Source: Rugamonas brunnea (GTDB taxonomy: Bacteria > Pseudomonadota > Gammaproteobacteria > Burkholderiales > Burkholderiaceae_D). Taken from it: 64,000 bases of DNA. The notes beneath the pieces are model-generated. The model was not told the origin of the DNA, ran no database searches, and was given only the letters and a program-made list of their open reading frames with translations. Where the stretch lies: NCBI RefSeq assembly GCF_014042345.1, contig NZ_JACEZT010000002.1, positions 62,001 to 126,000 on the forward strand. The letters run 5' to 3'. The position numbers were made by a program, and so were the translations under genes. The first letter of the stretch is position 1, and each line of letters begins with the position of its first letter. This document shows, piece by piece, positions 39,074 to 49,099 of this stretch.

Positions 39074-39652
39074 ATGATAGGTCGTCTGTCCGGCATCCTG
39101 CTGGAAAAGAATCCGCCACAACTGCTGGTCGATGTGCAGGGCGTGGGTTACGAGGTCGACGTGCCGATGAGCACGTTCTACAACCTGCCGCACGTGGGCG
39201 AAAAGGTGGTGCTGTTCACGCACCAGGCCATCCGCGAGGATGCGCACTTGCTGTTCGGCTTCGGCAACGCCGAGGAGCGGGCCGTGTTCCGCCAGCTGAT
39301 CAAGATCAGCGGCGTGGGCGCGCGCACGGCGCTGTCCATCCTGTCGGGCATGTCAATCGCCGACCTGGCGCAGGCGGTGACGCGGCAGGAATCGGGGCGG
39401 CTGATCAAGGTGCCCGGCATCGGCAAGAAGACGGCCGAGCGCCTGCTGCTGGAACTGAAGGGCAAGCTGGGCGCCGACATCGGCGCCGGCGGCGCGCACG
39501 CCGTGCCCGACGCGCAGTCCGACATCCTGAACGCATTGCTGGCGCTGGGCTACTCCGACAAGGAAGCGTTGGCAGCCTTGAAGACGGTGCCGGCCGGCGG
39601 CAGCGTATCGGACGGCATCAAGCTGGCATTGAAGGCGCTGTCGAAGGGCTGA
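39074..39652 (+). CDS. ruvA: Holliday junction helicase subunit RuvA
   Basis: The junction-binding tetramer that directs RuvB. It has 192 residues. The OB-fold start [20 protein letters not shown], two helix-hairpin-helix motifs ([13 protein letters not shown] and [16 protein letters not shown]) and the C-terminal RuvB-binding domain ([18 protein letters not shown]) are present. Its ATG lies 30 bases after ruvC, so the two are cotranscribed. Confidence 0.98.
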   Translation: MIGRLSGILLEKNPPQLLVDVQGVGYEVDVPMSTFYNLPHVGEKVVLFTHQAIREDAHLLFGFGNAEERAVFRQLIKISGVGARTALSILSGMSIADLAQAVTRQESGRLIKVPGIGKKTAERLLLELKGKLGADIGAGGAHAVPDAQSDILNALLALGYSDKEALAALKTVPAGGSVSDGIKLALKALSKG

Positions 39653-39791
39653 TGCTTGTCCAAACGACGTGCAGCAATTTGCCGATGTCTTAGAATGGCA
39701 CATCGGGAACACGGTTGGCGTCGCGGACATGAGGGCCTGACCCTGAAGCAATTGCCAGATCAACAGTAATATCCATTAGGCCGCCCACTGC

Positions 39792-40847
39792 ATGAGCATC
39801 CAAACCGACAACTTCACCGAACAACGCATCATCGACGCCGCCCCCGCCTCGCCCAACGAAGAGGCGATCGAGCGCGCGCTGCGGCCCAAGCACCTCGATG
39901 AATATGTCGGGCAGGAAAAGATCCGCGACCAGCTGGAGATCTTCATCAAGGCCGCCCGCAAGCGCGGCGAGGCGCTCGACCATACCTTGCTGTTCGGCCC
40001 GCCCGGCCTGGGCAAGACCACGCTGGCCAACATCATCGCGCGCGAGATGGGCGTCAACCTGCGCCAGACTTCCGGCCCCGTGCTGGAGCGTCCCGGCGAC
40101 CTGGCCGCCATCCTGACCAATCTGGAAGCGAACGATGTGCTGTTCATCGACGAGATCCACCGCTTGTCGCCTGTGGTGGAGGAAATCCTGTACCCGGCGC
40201 TGGAGGATTATCAGATCGACATCATGATCGGCGAAGGCCCGGCGGCCCGTTCCGTCAAGCTGGACTTGCAGCCGTTCACGCTGGTGGGCGCCACCACGCG
40301 CGCCGGCATGCTGACCAATCCGCTGCGCGACCGCTTCGGCATCGTGGCCCGGCTGGAGTTCTACAACACGGCCGAGCTGACCCGCATCGTCACCCGCAGC
40401 GCCGCCCTGCTCAAGGCCGAGATCGCCCCCGATGGCGCGGCCGAGGTGGCGCGCCGCGCGCGCGGTACGCCCCGCATCGCCAACCGCTTGCTGCGCCGCG
40501 TGCGCGATTACGCGGAAGTGAAGGGCAACGGCGACATCACCAAGGAAGTGGCGGACGCCGCGCTCGTCATGCTGGACGTGGACACGGTGGGCTTCGATGT
40601 GATGGACCGCAAGCTGCTGGAAGCCGTGCTGTTCAAGTTCGGCGGCGGGCCGGTGGGCATCGGCAACCTGGCGGCCGCCATCGGCGAAGCCGCCGACACC
40701 ATCGAGGACGTGCTGGAACCTTATCTGATCCAGCAAGGTTTCCTGCAACGCACGCCGCGCGGACGGGTGGCCACGCCGGCCGCCTACCTGCATTTCGGCG
40801 TCAATCCCCCGCGCATCAACCCGAACGGCGAGCTGTGGGAGAGCTGA
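39792..40847 (+). CDS. ruvB: Holliday junction helicase motor RuvB
   Basis: The AAA+ hexamer that drives branch migration. It has 351 residues. Walker [16 protein letters not shown], Walker [13 protein letters not shown], sensor 1 ([10 protein letters not shown]) and the C-terminal winged helix ([20 protein letters not shown]) are present. A 139-base gap separates it from ruvA, wider than in E. coli, so it may have its own promoter. The N-terminus ([20 protein letters not shown]) is longer than in E. coli. Confidence 0.98.
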   Translation: MSIQTDNFTEQRIIDAAPASPNEEAIERALRPKHLDEYVGQEKIRDQLEIFIKAARKRGEALDHTLLFGPPGLGKTTLANIIAREMGVNLRQTSGPVLERPGDLAAILTNLEANDVLFIDEIHRLSPVVEEILYPALEDYQIDIMIGEGPAARSVKLDLQPFTLVGATTRAGMLTNPLRDRFGIVARLEFYNTAELTRIVTRSAALLKAEIAPDGAAEVARRARGTPRIANRLLRRVRDYAEVKGNGDITKEVADAALVMLDVDTVGFDVMDRKLLEAVLFKFGGGPVGIGNLAAAIGEAADTIEDVLEPYLIQQGFLQRTPRGRVATPAAYLHFGVNPPRINPNGELWES

Positions 40848-40864
40848 CGCCGCCGGCCGCGCCC

Positions 40865-41317
40865 ATGCAGATCTGGGTCGACGCGGACGCTTGTCCTGCC
40901 GTCATCAAGGAGATCTTGTACCGGGTGGCCGAGCGCACCCAATTGCAGGTGACGCTGGTGGCCAACCAGCTGATGCGGGTGCCACCGTCGCGCTTCATCC
41001 GCGCCCTGCAAGTGCCGTCCGGGGCCGACGTGGCCGACCAAGAGATCGTGCGCCGCCTGGCGCCGGGCGACCTCGTCGTCACGGGCGACATCCCGCTCGC
41101 TTCCGACGTGCTGGACAAGGGCGGCTACGCGCTCAATCCGCGCGGCGAGTTCTACACGCGCGACAACATCCAACAGATGCTGACCATGCGCGCCTTCCTC
41201 GACGAACTGCGCGGCAGCGGCGTGGACACGGGCGGCCCGGCCGCCTTCAGCCACGCCGACCGCCAGCACTTCGCCAACAGCCTGGACCGCCATCTGCACC
41301 AGATGCGCAAGCGTTGA
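40865..41317 (+). CDS. yaiI: YaiI/YqxD family protein (DUF188)
   Basis: A 150-residue protein of the UPF0178/YaiI family, PIN-like in fold and possibly a nuclease; the function is unproven. The family start [20 protein letters not shown] and the acidic motifs [20 protein letters not shown] are intact. The ATG at 40865 gives the usual length; a GTG at 40835 overlapping ruvB is an alternative with a better ribosome site. It lies 17 bases after ruvB, suggesting cotranscription with the recombination genes. Confidence 0.9.
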   Translation: MQIWVDADACPAVIKEILYRVAERTQLQVTLVANQLMRVPPSRFIRALQVPSGADVADQEIVRRLAPGDLVVTGDIPLASDVLDKGGYALNPRGEFYTRDNIQQMLTMRAFLDELRGSGVDTGGPAAFSHADRQHFANSLDRHLHQMRKR

Positions 41318-41405
41318 GCGGTCACTGTTCCATTTCTCCACACTTTTGTTGCACCGTGGCGCAGCCCACTGCGCCAGCGGCCCGTGCACACGGTCCGAAA
41401 CTTGA

Positions 41406-41421
41406 CGGCATGGAACTTGCG
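41406..41421 (+). promoter_or_regulatory. Candidate sigma-54 promoter of pqqABCDE
   Basis: CGGCATGGAACTTGCG has GG and GC exactly ten bases apart and matches TGGCACG-N4-TTGCW at nine of twelve positions. Upstream lies a perfect dyad TGGCGCAG-CCCA-CTGCGCCA (41357-41376). GGTCCGAAA occurs twice, 44 bases apart (41392-41400 and 41436-41444), on either side. No good sigma-70 promoter is seen in this 186-base gap. This is a pattern match only. Confidence 0.35.
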
Positions 41422-41503
41422 TAGAGTGCTGTGATGGTCCGAAAACCATGTCCCCATGGTCCAGGACGGTCAATCAACCTATCTATTATTCAAGGAGACA
41501 GCC

Positions 41504-41578
41504 ATGCAATGGAGCAAACCAGAGTTCGTCGATTTCCGTTTCGGTTTTGAAATCACGCTGTACATCGCCAACCGCTAA
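41504..41578 (+). CDS. pqqA: PQQ precursor peptide PqqA
   Basis: A 24-residue ribosomal peptide from which pyrroloquinoline quinone is made. It begins MQWSKPEFVDFRFGFEITLY. The Glu16 and Tyr20 that are cross-linked to form PQQ lie in the invariant E-x3-Y. AAGGAGACAGCC precedes the ATG, one of the best ribosome sites in the window, as fits a substrate peptide needed in excess. pqqB begins 66 bases later. Confidence 0.97.
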   Translation: MQWSKPEFVDFRFGFEITLYIANR

Positions 41579-41644
41579 CAGCGCCCGCCGCGGCCACCCG
41601 GCGCTTGCCGGGGGCCGCGCACTGTATCCGATTCGAGGCATCAG

Positions 41645-42562
41645 ATGAAAATCATCGTACTTGGTTCTTCGGCTGGCGGCGGCTATCCGCAATGGAACTG
41701 CAACTGCCGCAATTGCGACGGCGTGCGCAACGGCACCATCAACAGCCGCGCCCGCACCCAGTCGTCGATCGCCATTTCGGCCAACGGCACGGACTGGCTG
41801 CTGGTCAATGCCTCACCCGATATCCTGACCCAGATCCGCGCCACCCCGGCCCTGCAGCCCGCGCGCGCCGCACGCGACACCGGCATCGCGGCCGTGCTGC
41901 TGATGGATGCCCAGGTCGACCACGTGACGGGCCTGATGATGCTGCGCGAAGGGCGCCGCATCCCCCTCTATTGCAGCGCGTCCGTCTGGGACGATCTGCA
42001 GACCGGCTATCCGCTGGCCGATGTGCTGTCGCACTATTGCGGCGTGCAGTGGCAGCCGCTGCCGGTGGCGGGCGAACCGCAGCCGTTCGAGATCGCCGCC
42101 CTGAGCGGCATACGGCTGACGGCCGTGCCGCTGCACAGCAAGGCGCCGCCGTATTCGCCGCACCGTGAACGGCCCCAGCCGGGCGACAACATCGGCCTGC
42201 TGGTGGAGGACTTGATCACGGGCCGCACGCTGTTCTACGCGCCCGGTCTCGGCAGCCTCGACGCCGCCACCACGGCCATCATGCGCAGCGCCGACTGCCT
42301 GCTGGTGGACGGCACCTTCTGGACCGAGGACGAAATGATAGACCTCGGCTTCTCGCCCAATCCGGCCGCGTCCATGGGCCACCTGCCGCAGTCGGGCGAG
42401 GGCGGCATGATCGAAGTGCTGGACCAGATGCCGGCGTCCCGCAAGATCCTGATTCACATTAACAACACCAATCCCATCCTCGATGAAGACTCGCCCCAGC
42501 ACGCCACGCTGGGCGAGCACGGCATCGAGCTGGCTTATGACGGTATGGAGATTTCGCTATGA
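41645..42562 (+). CDS. pqqB: PQQ biosynthesis protein PqqB
   Basis: A 305-residue metallo-beta-lactamase-fold protein that hydroxylates the tyrosine of the trimmed dipeptide intermediate in PQQ synthesis. The start [20 protein letters not shown], with [12 protein letters not shown] (the structural-zinc cysteines) and [14 protein letters not shown], is family-typical, and the end carries [11 protein letters not shown]. It overlaps pqqC by ATGA. Confidence 0.97.
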   Translation: MKIIVLGSSAGGGYPQWNCNCRNCDGVRNGTINSRARTQSSIAISANGTDWLLVNASPDILTQIRATPALQPARAARDTGIAAVLLMDAQVDHVTGLMMLREGRRIPLYCSASVWDDLQTGYPLADVLSHYCGVQWQPLPVAGEPQPFEIAALSGIRLTAVPLHSKAPPYSPHRERPQPGDNIGLLVEDLITGRTLFYAPGLGSLDAATTAIMRSADCLLVDGTFWTEDEMIDLGFSPNPAASMGHLPQSGEGGMIEVLDQMPASRKILIHINNTNPILDEDSPQHATLGEHGIELAYDGMEISL

Positions 42563-43275
42563 ACATGATGTCGCAACCAGGGCCGGACAACCGCCCGGCG
42601 TGGGATGAACGTGAATTCACGGAACAGCTGATGGCCAAGGGCGCGGGCTACCACATCCACCACCACTTCAACGTGCGCATGCAGCAGGGCACGCTCACGC
42701 CCGAGCAGATCCGGGGCTGGGTGGCCAACCGCTTCTACTACCAGATCAACATCCCGCGCAAGGACGCGGCCATCATGGCCAACTGCCCGGACCGCGCCAC
42801 GCGCCGGCTGTGGGTGGAGCGCATCCATGACCACGACGGCCACGGCGACAACCCCGGCGGCATCGAGGCCTGGAGCCGGCTCGGCGAGGCGGTCGGCATC
42901 GACCGTGACGACCTGTGGTCGCTGCGCGAAGTGCAGCCCGGCGTGCGTTTCGCCGTGGACGCCTACGTGAACTTCGCGCGCCAGGCGCCGTGGCAGGAAG
43001 GCGTCTGCTCGTCGCTCACGGAAATGTTCGCGCCCAAGATCCACAAGGACCGCCTGGCCAGCTGGCCGAAGAACTACCCGTGGATCGAGCCGGAAGGGCT
43101 GGCCTATTTCCGCAGCCGCATCTCGCTGGCCGAGCGCGATGTCGAACACGGCCTGGCCGTCACGCTGGCCCATTTCCGCACGCGCGCCCAGCAGGAGCAG
43201 GCGCTGGGCATTTTGCAGTTCAAACTCGACATCCTGTGGGCGATGATGGATGCCATCGCGCTCGCCTACGACTGA
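42559..43275 (+). CDS. pqqC: PQQ synthase PqqC
   Basis: A cofactor-free oxidase for the final ring closure and eight-electron oxidation giving PQQ. It has 238 residues. The TenA-like helical fold carries the active residues in [34 protein letters not shown] and [12 protein letters not shown]. The start overlaps the pqqB stop codon, so translation is coupled. pqqD follows after 15 bases. Confidence 0.98.
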   Translation: MNMMSQPGPDNRPAWDEREFTEQLMAKGAGYHIHHHFNVRMQQGTLTPEQIRGWVANRFYYQINIPRKDAAIMANCPDRATRRLWVERIHDHDGHGDNPGGIEAWSRLGEAVGIDRDDLWSLREVQPGVRFAVDAYVNFARQAPWQEGVCSSLTEMFAPKIHKDRLASWPKNYPWIEPEGLAYFRSRISLAERDVEHGLAVTLAHFRTRAQQEQALGILQFKLDILWAMMDAIALAYD

Positions 43276-43290
43276 ACGGGGAGGCCCATC

Positions 43291-43554
43291 ATGCTGACCG
43301 AAACGACGACGCCCAAGCTGTCCAGGCTGTTCCGCCTGCAGTGGGAGGAAGCGCAGCAAGCGTACGTGCTGCTGTACCCGGAAGGGTTGGTGCGGCTCAA
43401 TCCCAGCGCGGCGGAAATCCTCAAGCGCTGCGACGGCAAGCGCGAAGTGGCCGACATCGTGCGCGAGCTCGAAGCGGCGTTCCAGGCCAGCGACCTGGAT
43501 GCGGACGTGCGGGCCTTCCTGGACGAAGCGCAACGGCGAGGCTGGCTTGGCTAG
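43291..43554 (+). CDS. pqqD: PqqA-binding chaperone PqqD
   Basis: An 87-residue RiPP recognition element that presents PqqA to PqqE. The sequence RLFRLQWEEAQQAYVLLYPE, then GLVRLNPSAAEILKRCDGKR, is the PqqD fold. Its stop codon overlaps the proposed TTG start of pqqE, in line with the close work of the two proteins; in some genera they are fused. Confidence 0.97.
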   Translation: MLTETTTPKLSRLFRLQWEEAQQAYVLLYPEGLVRLNPSAAEILKRCDGKREVADIVRELEAAFQASDLDADVRAFLDEAQRRGWLG

Positions 43555-44698
43555 CGCGGCCACCCCGCAGGTCAGCACGGCGGCCGTCGCGCCGCCCATG
43601 TGGTTGCTGGCTGAGCTGACGTACCGCTGCCCGCTGCACTGCGCGTTCTGCTACAACCCGGTCGATTACGCGGCCAACCGCAAGGAGCTGAGCACGGAAC
43701 AATGGCTGGACGTGCTGCGCCAGGGCCGCGAGCTGGGCGCGGCGCAGCTCGGTTTTTCCGGCGGCGAACCGCTGCTGCGCGACGACCTCGAACAACTGGT
43801 GGCCGCCGGCAACCGGCTTGGCTACTACACCAACCTGATCACCTCCGGCATCGGCCTGACGGAGCAGCGCATCGCCGCCTTCAAGGCGGCCGGGCTCGAC
43901 CACATCCAGCTATCGTTCCAGGATTCGACCAGGGAGATGAACGACTTCCTCAGCAGCACCCGCACCTTCGACTTGAAGGCGCGCGTGGCGAAGCTGATCA
44001 AGCAGTACGACTATCCGATGGTGCTTAACGTGGTGCTGCACCGCTACAACCTCGACCATGTGGAACGCATCATCGACATGGCGCTGGAGATGGGCGTGGA
44101 ATACCTGGAGCTGGCCAATACCCAGTACTACGGCTGGGGCATGGTCAACCGCGCCCAGCTGATGCCCACGCGCGAGCAGCTGGAGCGGGCCGAGGCGGTG
44201 GTGAACGCTTGCCGCGAGCGCATCGGTTCACGGCTGCGCATCCTGTTCGTGGTGCCCGACTATTTCGAGTCGCGGCCCAAGGCCTGCATGAATGGCTGGG
44301 GTTCCGTGTTCCTGGCCGTGGCGGCCGACGGCGCGGCCTTGCCCTGCCATGCGGCGCGCACCATCCCCGGCCTGAGCTTCCCCAACGTGACCGAAGAGAG
44401 CCTGAAACAGATCTGGTACGAGAGCGACGCCTTCAACAAATTCCGCGGCGACGCCTGGATGAAGGAGCCGTGCCGCACGTGCGACGACAAGCACAAGGAT
44501 TACGGCGGCTGCCGCTGCCAGGCGCTGGCGCTGACGGGCGATGCGGCCAACGCCGACCCGGTGTGCAGCAAATCGCCGCAGCATGGCGACATCGTGCGCA
44601 TCGTACGCCAGGCCCAGGCCAGCCAGGCGGCTGCCGGGGCGGAAGCGCCGCTGGTGTTTCGCAGCGACGCCAATTCGCGGTTGCTGTCGCAGCAGTAG
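43547..44698 (+). CDS. pqqE: PqqA peptide cyclase PqqE (radical SAM)
   Basis: A radical SAM enzyme that joins the Glu and Tyr side chains of PqqA. With the TTG at 43547 it has 383 residues. The cluster motif is Cys28-x3-Cys32-x2-Cys35 in TYRCPLHCAFCYNP. The C-terminal SPASM cysteines lie in CMNGWG, CHAARTI, CRTCDD and GGCRCQALALTG. TTG is chosen because GAGG lies 5 bases upstream and the length fits; ATG at 43598 would leave too short an N-terminus, and ATG at 43499 lies deep in pqqD. No pqqF follows. Confidence 0.95.
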   Translation: MASAATPQVSTAAVAPPMWLLAELTYRCPLHCAFCYNPVDYAANRKELSTEQWLDVLRQGRELGAAQLGFSGGEPLLRDDLEQLVAAGNRLGYYTNLITSGIGLTEQRIAAFKAAGLDHIQLSFQDSTREMNDFLSSTRTFDLKARVAKLIKQYDYPMVLNVVLHRYNLDHVERIIDMALEMGVEYLELANTQYYGWGMVNRAQLMPTREQLERAEAVVNACRERIGSRLRILFVVPDYFESRPKACMNGWGSVFLAVAADGAALPCHAARTIPGLSFPNVTEESLKQIWYESDAFNKFRGDAWMKEPCRTCDDKHKDYGGCRCQALALTGDAANADPVCSKSPQHGDIVRIVRQAQASQAAAGAEAPLVFRSDANSRLLSQQ

Positions 44699-44730
44699 GG
44701 CTGGCGGCGCCTGCCACCATGCGGGCAATA

Positions 44731-44768
44731 AAAAAACCGGCCAGTGCAGACGACGTGGCCGGTTTTTT
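44731..44768. terminator. Bidirectional terminator after pqqE
   Basis: AAAAAACCGGCCA (44731-44743) pairs with TGGCCGGTTTTTT (44756-44768). It serves pqqE on the plus strand and the DUF2147 gene, whose stop is 20 bases away, on the minus strand. Confidence 0.92.
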
Positions 44769-44787
44769 TGCGTGGGGAGGGCAGCGC

Positions 44788-45258
44788 TTATTCCTGGCGC
44801 ACCCAGGTCTGCGAACGGCCGAACATCGAGATACCGATGTAGCCGCGCACGTTCAGCTTCTTGCCGCCGTCGGCCAAGCTCAGCTTGCTCTTGTAGACCT
44901 TGCCGTTGTCCGGGTCGAGGATTTCACCGCCCGTGTATTCGTCGCCGTCCTTCTTCAGGCCGGACATGATGACCAGGCCGATCACGGGCGCGTCCTTGCG
45001 GGCGCCTTCGCACTTCTCGCACTTGGGGTTCTGGTCTTCCGTGGGGGCACGGAACAGTTTTTCGATCTGGCCTTGCAGGGCGCCATTGCTTTCCGTGATG
45101 CGGATCAGCGCCTTGGGCTTGCCGGTCACGTCATCGATATTTTTCCACAGGCCGACGGGCGAATTGCCGTCCGCCCAGGCTGGCGCGACCAGGGTGCTGG
45201 CCGCCAGGCTGGCGGTGGCGATGGCAAAAATGCTTGCTACTTGTTTCAAAGAACGCAT
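44788..45258 (-). CDS. Exported DUF2147 protein
   Basis: A 156-residue periplasmic protein. The signal peptide is clear (MRSLKQVASIFAIATASLAA, cleavage after PAWA near residue 29). The DUF2147 domain follows: SPVGLWKNIDDVTGKPKALI, a Cys pair in KCEKCEGARK, and GGEILDPDNGKVYKSKLSLA, ending GRSQTWVRQ. The function of the family is unknown. It is monocistronic, tail-to-tail with pqqE. Confidence 0.9.
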   Translation of the reverse strand: MRSLKQVASIFAIATASLAASTLVAPAWADGNSPVGLWKNIDDVTGKPKALIRITESNGALQGQIEKLFRAPTEDQNPKCEKCEGARKDAPVIGLVIMSGLKKDGDEYTGGEILDPDNGKVYKSKLSLADGGKKLNVRGYIGISMFGRSQTWVRQE

Positions 45259-45401
45259 CGTGGAGTCTCCGGGAGTAGTTGTTGTGTATTTGGCAGTTTA
45301 GCAAACTGTAGGTCCAATTTTAGCGTATGTTGCAAAAAAATTGACCACTCGTGCTATTTTGATTCTAATCCGCAACGACCACCTGTTGGCCCAAAGAAAA
45401 A

Positions 45402-45456
45402 CCGGGGTCAGGTCATGAATTCAAGCAACTTGCTTGAATTCATGACCTGACCCCGG
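45402..45456. repeat. 27-bp perfect hairpin repeat, copy 1 (valS terminator)
   Basis: Arms 45402-45428 and 45430-45456 are perfectly complementary around one central base. The outer 16 bases, CCGGGGTCAGGTCATG, are identical to those of the hairpin at 62630-62711; the inner 11 bases (AATTCAAGCAA) are not. On the minus strand it lies 17 bases after the valS stop and ends in a T-run, so it works as a terminator. The 215-base gap 45259-45473 holds this hairpin and the DUF2147 promoter region. Confidence 0.9.
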
Positions 45457-45473
45457 CGGAGTTGCTGTGATGC

Positions 45474-48290
45474 TTAGGCCGCTGGCAGCTTGGCGAACTG
45501 CTCGCGCATCTTGGCCAGCGTGGCCGAGAAGTTGGCGACCCGTTCTTTTTCCTGCGCCACCACTTCGGCTGGCGCGCGCGCCACGAAGCTTTCGTTCGAC
45601 AGCTTGCCGCTGGCCTTGGCGATCTCGCCTTCCAAACGCGTGATTTCCTTGCTCAGGCGCTCACGCTCGGCCTTGACGTCGATCTCCACTTTCAGCATCA
45701 GCTTGGTGGTGCCGACAATGGACACGGCGGCCGGCGATTCCGGCAGCGCGTCCACGATCTGCACTTCGGCCAGTTTGCCCAGCGACTGGATGTAGGGCGC
45801 GAACACTTGCAGCGCGGCCTTGTCGGCGGCGTTGCCCGGCTCCACGATCAGCGGCACGCGCAGCGACGGCGCCAGTTGCATTTCGCCGCGCAGGTTGCGG
45901 GTGGCGTCAGTCAGCGCCTTCAGTTGCTGCATCCATGCCTCGGCCGACTCGTCGATTTTGGCCGTGTTGGCCAGCGGGTACGGTTGCAGCATGATGGATT
46001 CGCTGTTCGGCGCGGCGTCGGCCTTGACCTTGCCGGCCAGCGGGGCCACCGCCTGCCACAGTGCTTCCGTGACGAAGGGGATGATGGGGTGGGCCAGGCG
46101 CAGTACCACTTCCAGCACGCGCAGCAGCGTGTGGCGGGTGGCGCGCTGCTGGCCTTCCGTGCCGTGCTGCACTTGCACCTTGGCCACTTCCAGGTACCAG
46201 TCGCAGTACTCGTCCCACACGAACTTGTAGATGGTGGAGGCGATGTTGTCGAAGCGGTAGTCCTCGAAGCCCTTGGCGATGTCGAGCTCGGCCTTTTGCA
46301 GCAGCGAGATGATCCACTTGTCGGCCATCGACAGGTCGGCTTCGTTCTCGCTGCAATCCTTGCCTTCCGTGTTCATCATCACGAAGCGGGTGGCGTTCCA
46401 CATCTTGTTGCAGAAGTTGCGGTAGCCTTCGCAGCGGCCCAGGTCGAAGTTGATGTTGCGGCCCAGCGAGGCGTACGACGCCATGGTGAAGCGCACGGCG
46501 TCGCTGCCGTAGGCGGCGATGCCTTCCGGGAATTCCTTGCGCGTGGCCTTGGCGATCTTCTCGGCCGCTTTCGGGTTCATCAGGCCGGTCGTGCGTTTTT
46601 CCACCAGCGCCTCCACGCCGATGCCGTCGATCAGGTCGATCGGGTCCAGCGTGTTGCCCTTGGACTTGGACATCTTCTGGCCCTGCGAGTCGCGCACCAG
46701 GCCGTGCACGTAGACGGTCTTGAACGGCACCTTGCCGGTGAAGTGGGCCGTCATCATCACCATGCGGGCGACCCAGAAGAAGATGATGTCAAAGCCCGTC
46801 ACCAGCACGGACGAAGGCAGGAACGCTTCCAGGTCCGGGGTCTGCTCAGGCCAGCCCAGCGTGGAGAACGGCACCAGCGCCGACGAGAACCACGTGTCGA
46901 GCACGTCGTTGTCGCGGCGCAGCGGGCCGGTGCTGCCGGCCTTGGCGGCCTGGGCTTGCGCTTCCGCTTCCGACTTGGCGACGAAGATGTTGCCGGCCTC
47001 GTCGTACCAGGCCGGGATCTGGTGGCCCCACCACAGCTGGCGCGAGATGCACCAGTCCTGGATGTTGTTGAGCCACTGGTTGTAGGTGTTGCTCCAGTTT
47101 TCAGGCACGAACTGGATCTCGCCACTGGCCACCTTGTCGAGCGCCGTTTCGGCGATCGATTTGCCGGGGAAGAAGGTGCCTTCCGGGGCCGGCTTGCTCA
47201 TGGCCACGAACCACTGGTCGGTCAGCATCGGCTCGATCACGACGCCGGTGCGGTCGCCGCGCGGCACCATCAGCTTGTGCGGCTTGACTTGTTCCAGCAA
47301 GCCTTGCGCTTCCAGGTCGGCCACGATCTGCTTGCGGGCGGCGAAGCGGTCCAGGCCACGGTAGGCGGCCGGCGCGTTGTCGTTGATCTTGGCGTCCAGC
47401 GTCAGGATCGATGGCATGCCGAGGTTGTGGCGCTGGCCCACGGCGTAGTCGTTGAAGTCGTGCGCGGGCGTGATCTTCACGCAGCCGGTGCCGAATTCCT
47501 TGTCCACGTAGCTGTCGGCGATGATGGGGATCTCGCGGTCGCACAGGGGCAGCTTGAGCATCTTGCCTACCAGCGCCGTGTAGCGCTCGTCGGTCGGGTC
47601 CACGGCCACGGCCACGTCGCCCAGCATGGTTTCCGGACGGGTGGTGGCCACGGTCAGCGCGCCGCTGCCGTCGGCCAGCGGGTACTTGATGTACCACATC
47701 GAGCCATCTTCTTCCTCCGACACCACTTCCAGGTCGGACACGGCCGTGCCCAGCACTGGGTCCCAGTTCACCAGGCGCTTGCCGCGGTAGATCAGGCCCT
47801 GCTCGTGCAGGCGCACGAACACTTCGGTGACGACCTTGGAGCGGGTCTCGTCCATGGTGAAGTATTCGCGTTTCCAGTCCGGCGAGGTGCCCATGCGGCG
47901 CATCTGGCCGGTGATGGTGTTGCCGGATTTCTCTTTCCACTCCCACACTTTTTCGATGAATTTCTCGCGGCCCAGGTCATGACGCGACACTTTCTGCGCG
48001 TCCAGCTGGCGTTCCACCACGATCTGGGTGGCGATGCCGGCGTGGTCGGTGCCGGGAATCCAGGCCGTGTTGTGGCCCAGCATGCGGTGGTAGCGGGTCA
48101 AGCCATCCATGATGGTCTGGTTGAACGCATGGCCCATGTGCAAGGTGCCGGTCACGTTCGGCGGCGGCAGCTGGATGCTGAACGACGGCTTGCCGGCGGT
48201 GAGCGTGGCGGCGTAGTAACCGCGCTGTTCCCACTCGTTGCGCCAGAATTGTTCAATGTCGGCGGGCTCGAAAGACTTGGCTAATTCCAT
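45474..48290 (-). CDS. valS: Valyl-tRNA synthetase
   Basis: Charges tRNA-Val. It has 938 residues from the ATG at 48290 ([20 protein letters not shown]). The class I motifs are [14 protein letters not shown] and [12 protein letters not shown]; the editing domain holds [17 protein letters not shown]; and the C-terminal coiled coil begins near residue 870 ([24 protein letters not shown] sequence). A TATAAT (minus strand, 48327-48322) overlaps an in-frame upstream ATG at 48323, which argues for 48290. A hairpin repeat forms its terminator. Confidence 0.97.
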   Translation of the reverse strand: MELAKSFEPADIEQFWRNEWEQRGYYAATLTAGKPSFSIQLPPPNVTGTLHMGHAFNQTIMDGLTRYHRMLGHNTAWIPGTDHAGIATQIVVERQLDAQKVSRHDLGREKFIEKVWEWKEKSGNTITGQMRRMGTSPDWKREYFTMDETRSKVVTEVFVRLHEQGLIYRGKRLVNWDPVLGTAVSDLEVVSEEEDGSMWYIKYPLADGSGALTVATTRPETMLGDVAVAVDPTDERYTALVGKMLKLPLCDREIPIIADSYVDKEFGTGCVKITPAHDFNDYAVGQRHNLGMPSILTLDAKINDNAPAAYRGLDRFAARKQIVADLEAQGLLEQVKPHKLMVPRGDRTGVVIEPMLTDQWFVAMSKPAPEGTFFPGKSIAETALDKVASGEIQFVPENWSNTYNQWLNNIQDWCISRQLWWGHQIPAWYDEAGNIFVAKSEAEAQAQAAKAGSTGPLRRDNDVLDTWFSSALVPFSTLGWPEQTPDLEAFLPSSVLVTGFDIIFFWVARMVMMTAHFTGKVPFKTVYVHGLVRDSQGQKMSKSKGNTLDPIDLIDGIGVEALVEKRTTGLMNPKAAEKIAKATRKEFPEGIAAYGSDAVRFTMASYASLGRNINFDLGRCEGYRNFCNKMWNATRFVMMNTEGKDCSENEADLSMADKWIISLLQKAELDIAKGFEDYRFDNIASTIYKFVWDEYCDWYLEVAKVQVQHGTEGQQRATRHTLLRVLEVVLRLAHPIIPFVTEALWQAVAPLAGKVKADAAPNSESIMLQPYPLANTAKIDESAEAWMQQLKALTDATRNLRGEMQLAPSLRVPLIVEPGNAADKAALQVFAPYIQSLGKLAEVQIVDALPESPAAVSIVGTTKLMLKVEIDVKAERERLSKEITRLEGEIAKASGKLSNESFVARAPAEVVAQEKERVANFSATLAKMREQFAKLPAA

Positions 48291-48484
48291 GATTTGGTGA
48301 GTTAAATTTGCGAAAGCAGCCATTATAAAGGACGTCGCCGGCCGAACGCATGACCTTGGCGCCGGCAGGGGTAAATTCCGGGAAAAAGAAGACAGATATC
48401 GGCTCGTTCAGGCGAAATCTGTTGCAATCGAGGCGACGTGATGCCGGCGCTGGGGCGGGGGAGCTGCTCGACGGGCGGGCCAGG

Positions 48485-48718
48485 TCAGCTTGCGCGGCGG
48501 CGCGCGGTGCCGCTATGTGGTGCCGGGATCGGTAAGTGGTGTTTCTTCAGGGTGGCGATGGTTGCGGCCAGCGCCTCGCGACCGTTCGCCAGCGCCTGCT
48601 CGGCGGTTTCGCCGTCCGATATGCAACCTTCGAAATCGGTATAGGTAATCAGAAAGCCGCCGCCGTCAGCTGCGGTCAGTGGTGTGATCTCAAAAGGGTA
48701 ATCATTCAAGTGTGCCAT
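48485..48718 (-). CDS. hicB: HicB-family antitoxin
   Basis: A 77-residue protein with the HicB fold: YPFEITPLTAADGGGFLITY, then FEGCISDGETAEQALANGRE and ALAATIATLKKHHLPIPAP. It neutralises HicA. It lacks a recognisable ribbon-helix-helix extension; the C-terminal RRRAS is short. It overlaps hicA by 17 bases in the toxin-then-antitoxin order usual for hicAB. Confidence 0.88.
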   Translation of the reverse strand: MAHLNDYPFEITPLTAADGGGFLITYTDFEGCISDGETAEQALANGREALAATIATLKKHHLPIPAPHSGTARRRAS

Positions 48719-48944
48719 GTTTTTGCTCCCGCACGAGTGTGACAAATCGTTTGACATACACGGCCTTGATGGGCCGGTGGGCCGGCACCGACAGTATCTG
48801 GCCATTGGGATCCACGAATACACAGTGGCTACCCTCCTGATGCCATGCGATCCCGCTTCGCCTCGCAACGGTTTGCAGGTCGCGCAACTGCCAATCCAGT
48901 GGATGGGTGCACATCGCAGCAAAAAGTTTGGCCGCAGTATTCAT
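48702..48944 (-). CDS. hicA: HicA-family mRNA interferase toxin
   Basis: An 80-residue toxin. The double-stranded-RNA-binding-like core has the catalytic His in the GSH motif (WHQEGSHCVFVDPNGQ), then SVPAHRPIKAVYVKRFVTLV. An N-terminal extension (MNTAAKLFAAMCTHPLDWQ) is longer than in compact HicA proteins; Met11 is a possible later start. Together with hicB it forms the second toxin-antitoxin pair of the window. It lies between valS and a lipoprotein gene with no mobile element visible. Confidence 0.87.
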   Translation of the reverse strand: MNTAAKLFAAMCTHPLDWQLRDLQTVARRSGIAWHQEGSHCVFVDPNGQILSVPAHRPIKAVYVKRFVTLVREQKHGTLE

Positions 48945-49047
48945 CGCGTCGATACGAGCGTATGCCCAGAGCAGTGTGAAATCAAGGGAACACGTGACAT
49001 TAAATCGACTTTGATGGCGGCCCGTATTGCGTATGCACAGTGCGGTG

Positions 49048-49079
49048 AAAAAAAAGAGGGGGCGCCGCAGCGCCCCCTC
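49048..49079 (-). terminator. Terminator of the DUF4382 gene
   Basis: GAGGGGGCG (49056-49064) pairs with CGCCCCCTC (49071-49079). On the minus strand an eight-base T-run follows. It lies 21 bases after the stop codon. Confidence 0.88.
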
Positions 49080-49099
49080 CGGGTCAAGCTGGCAGTTGC

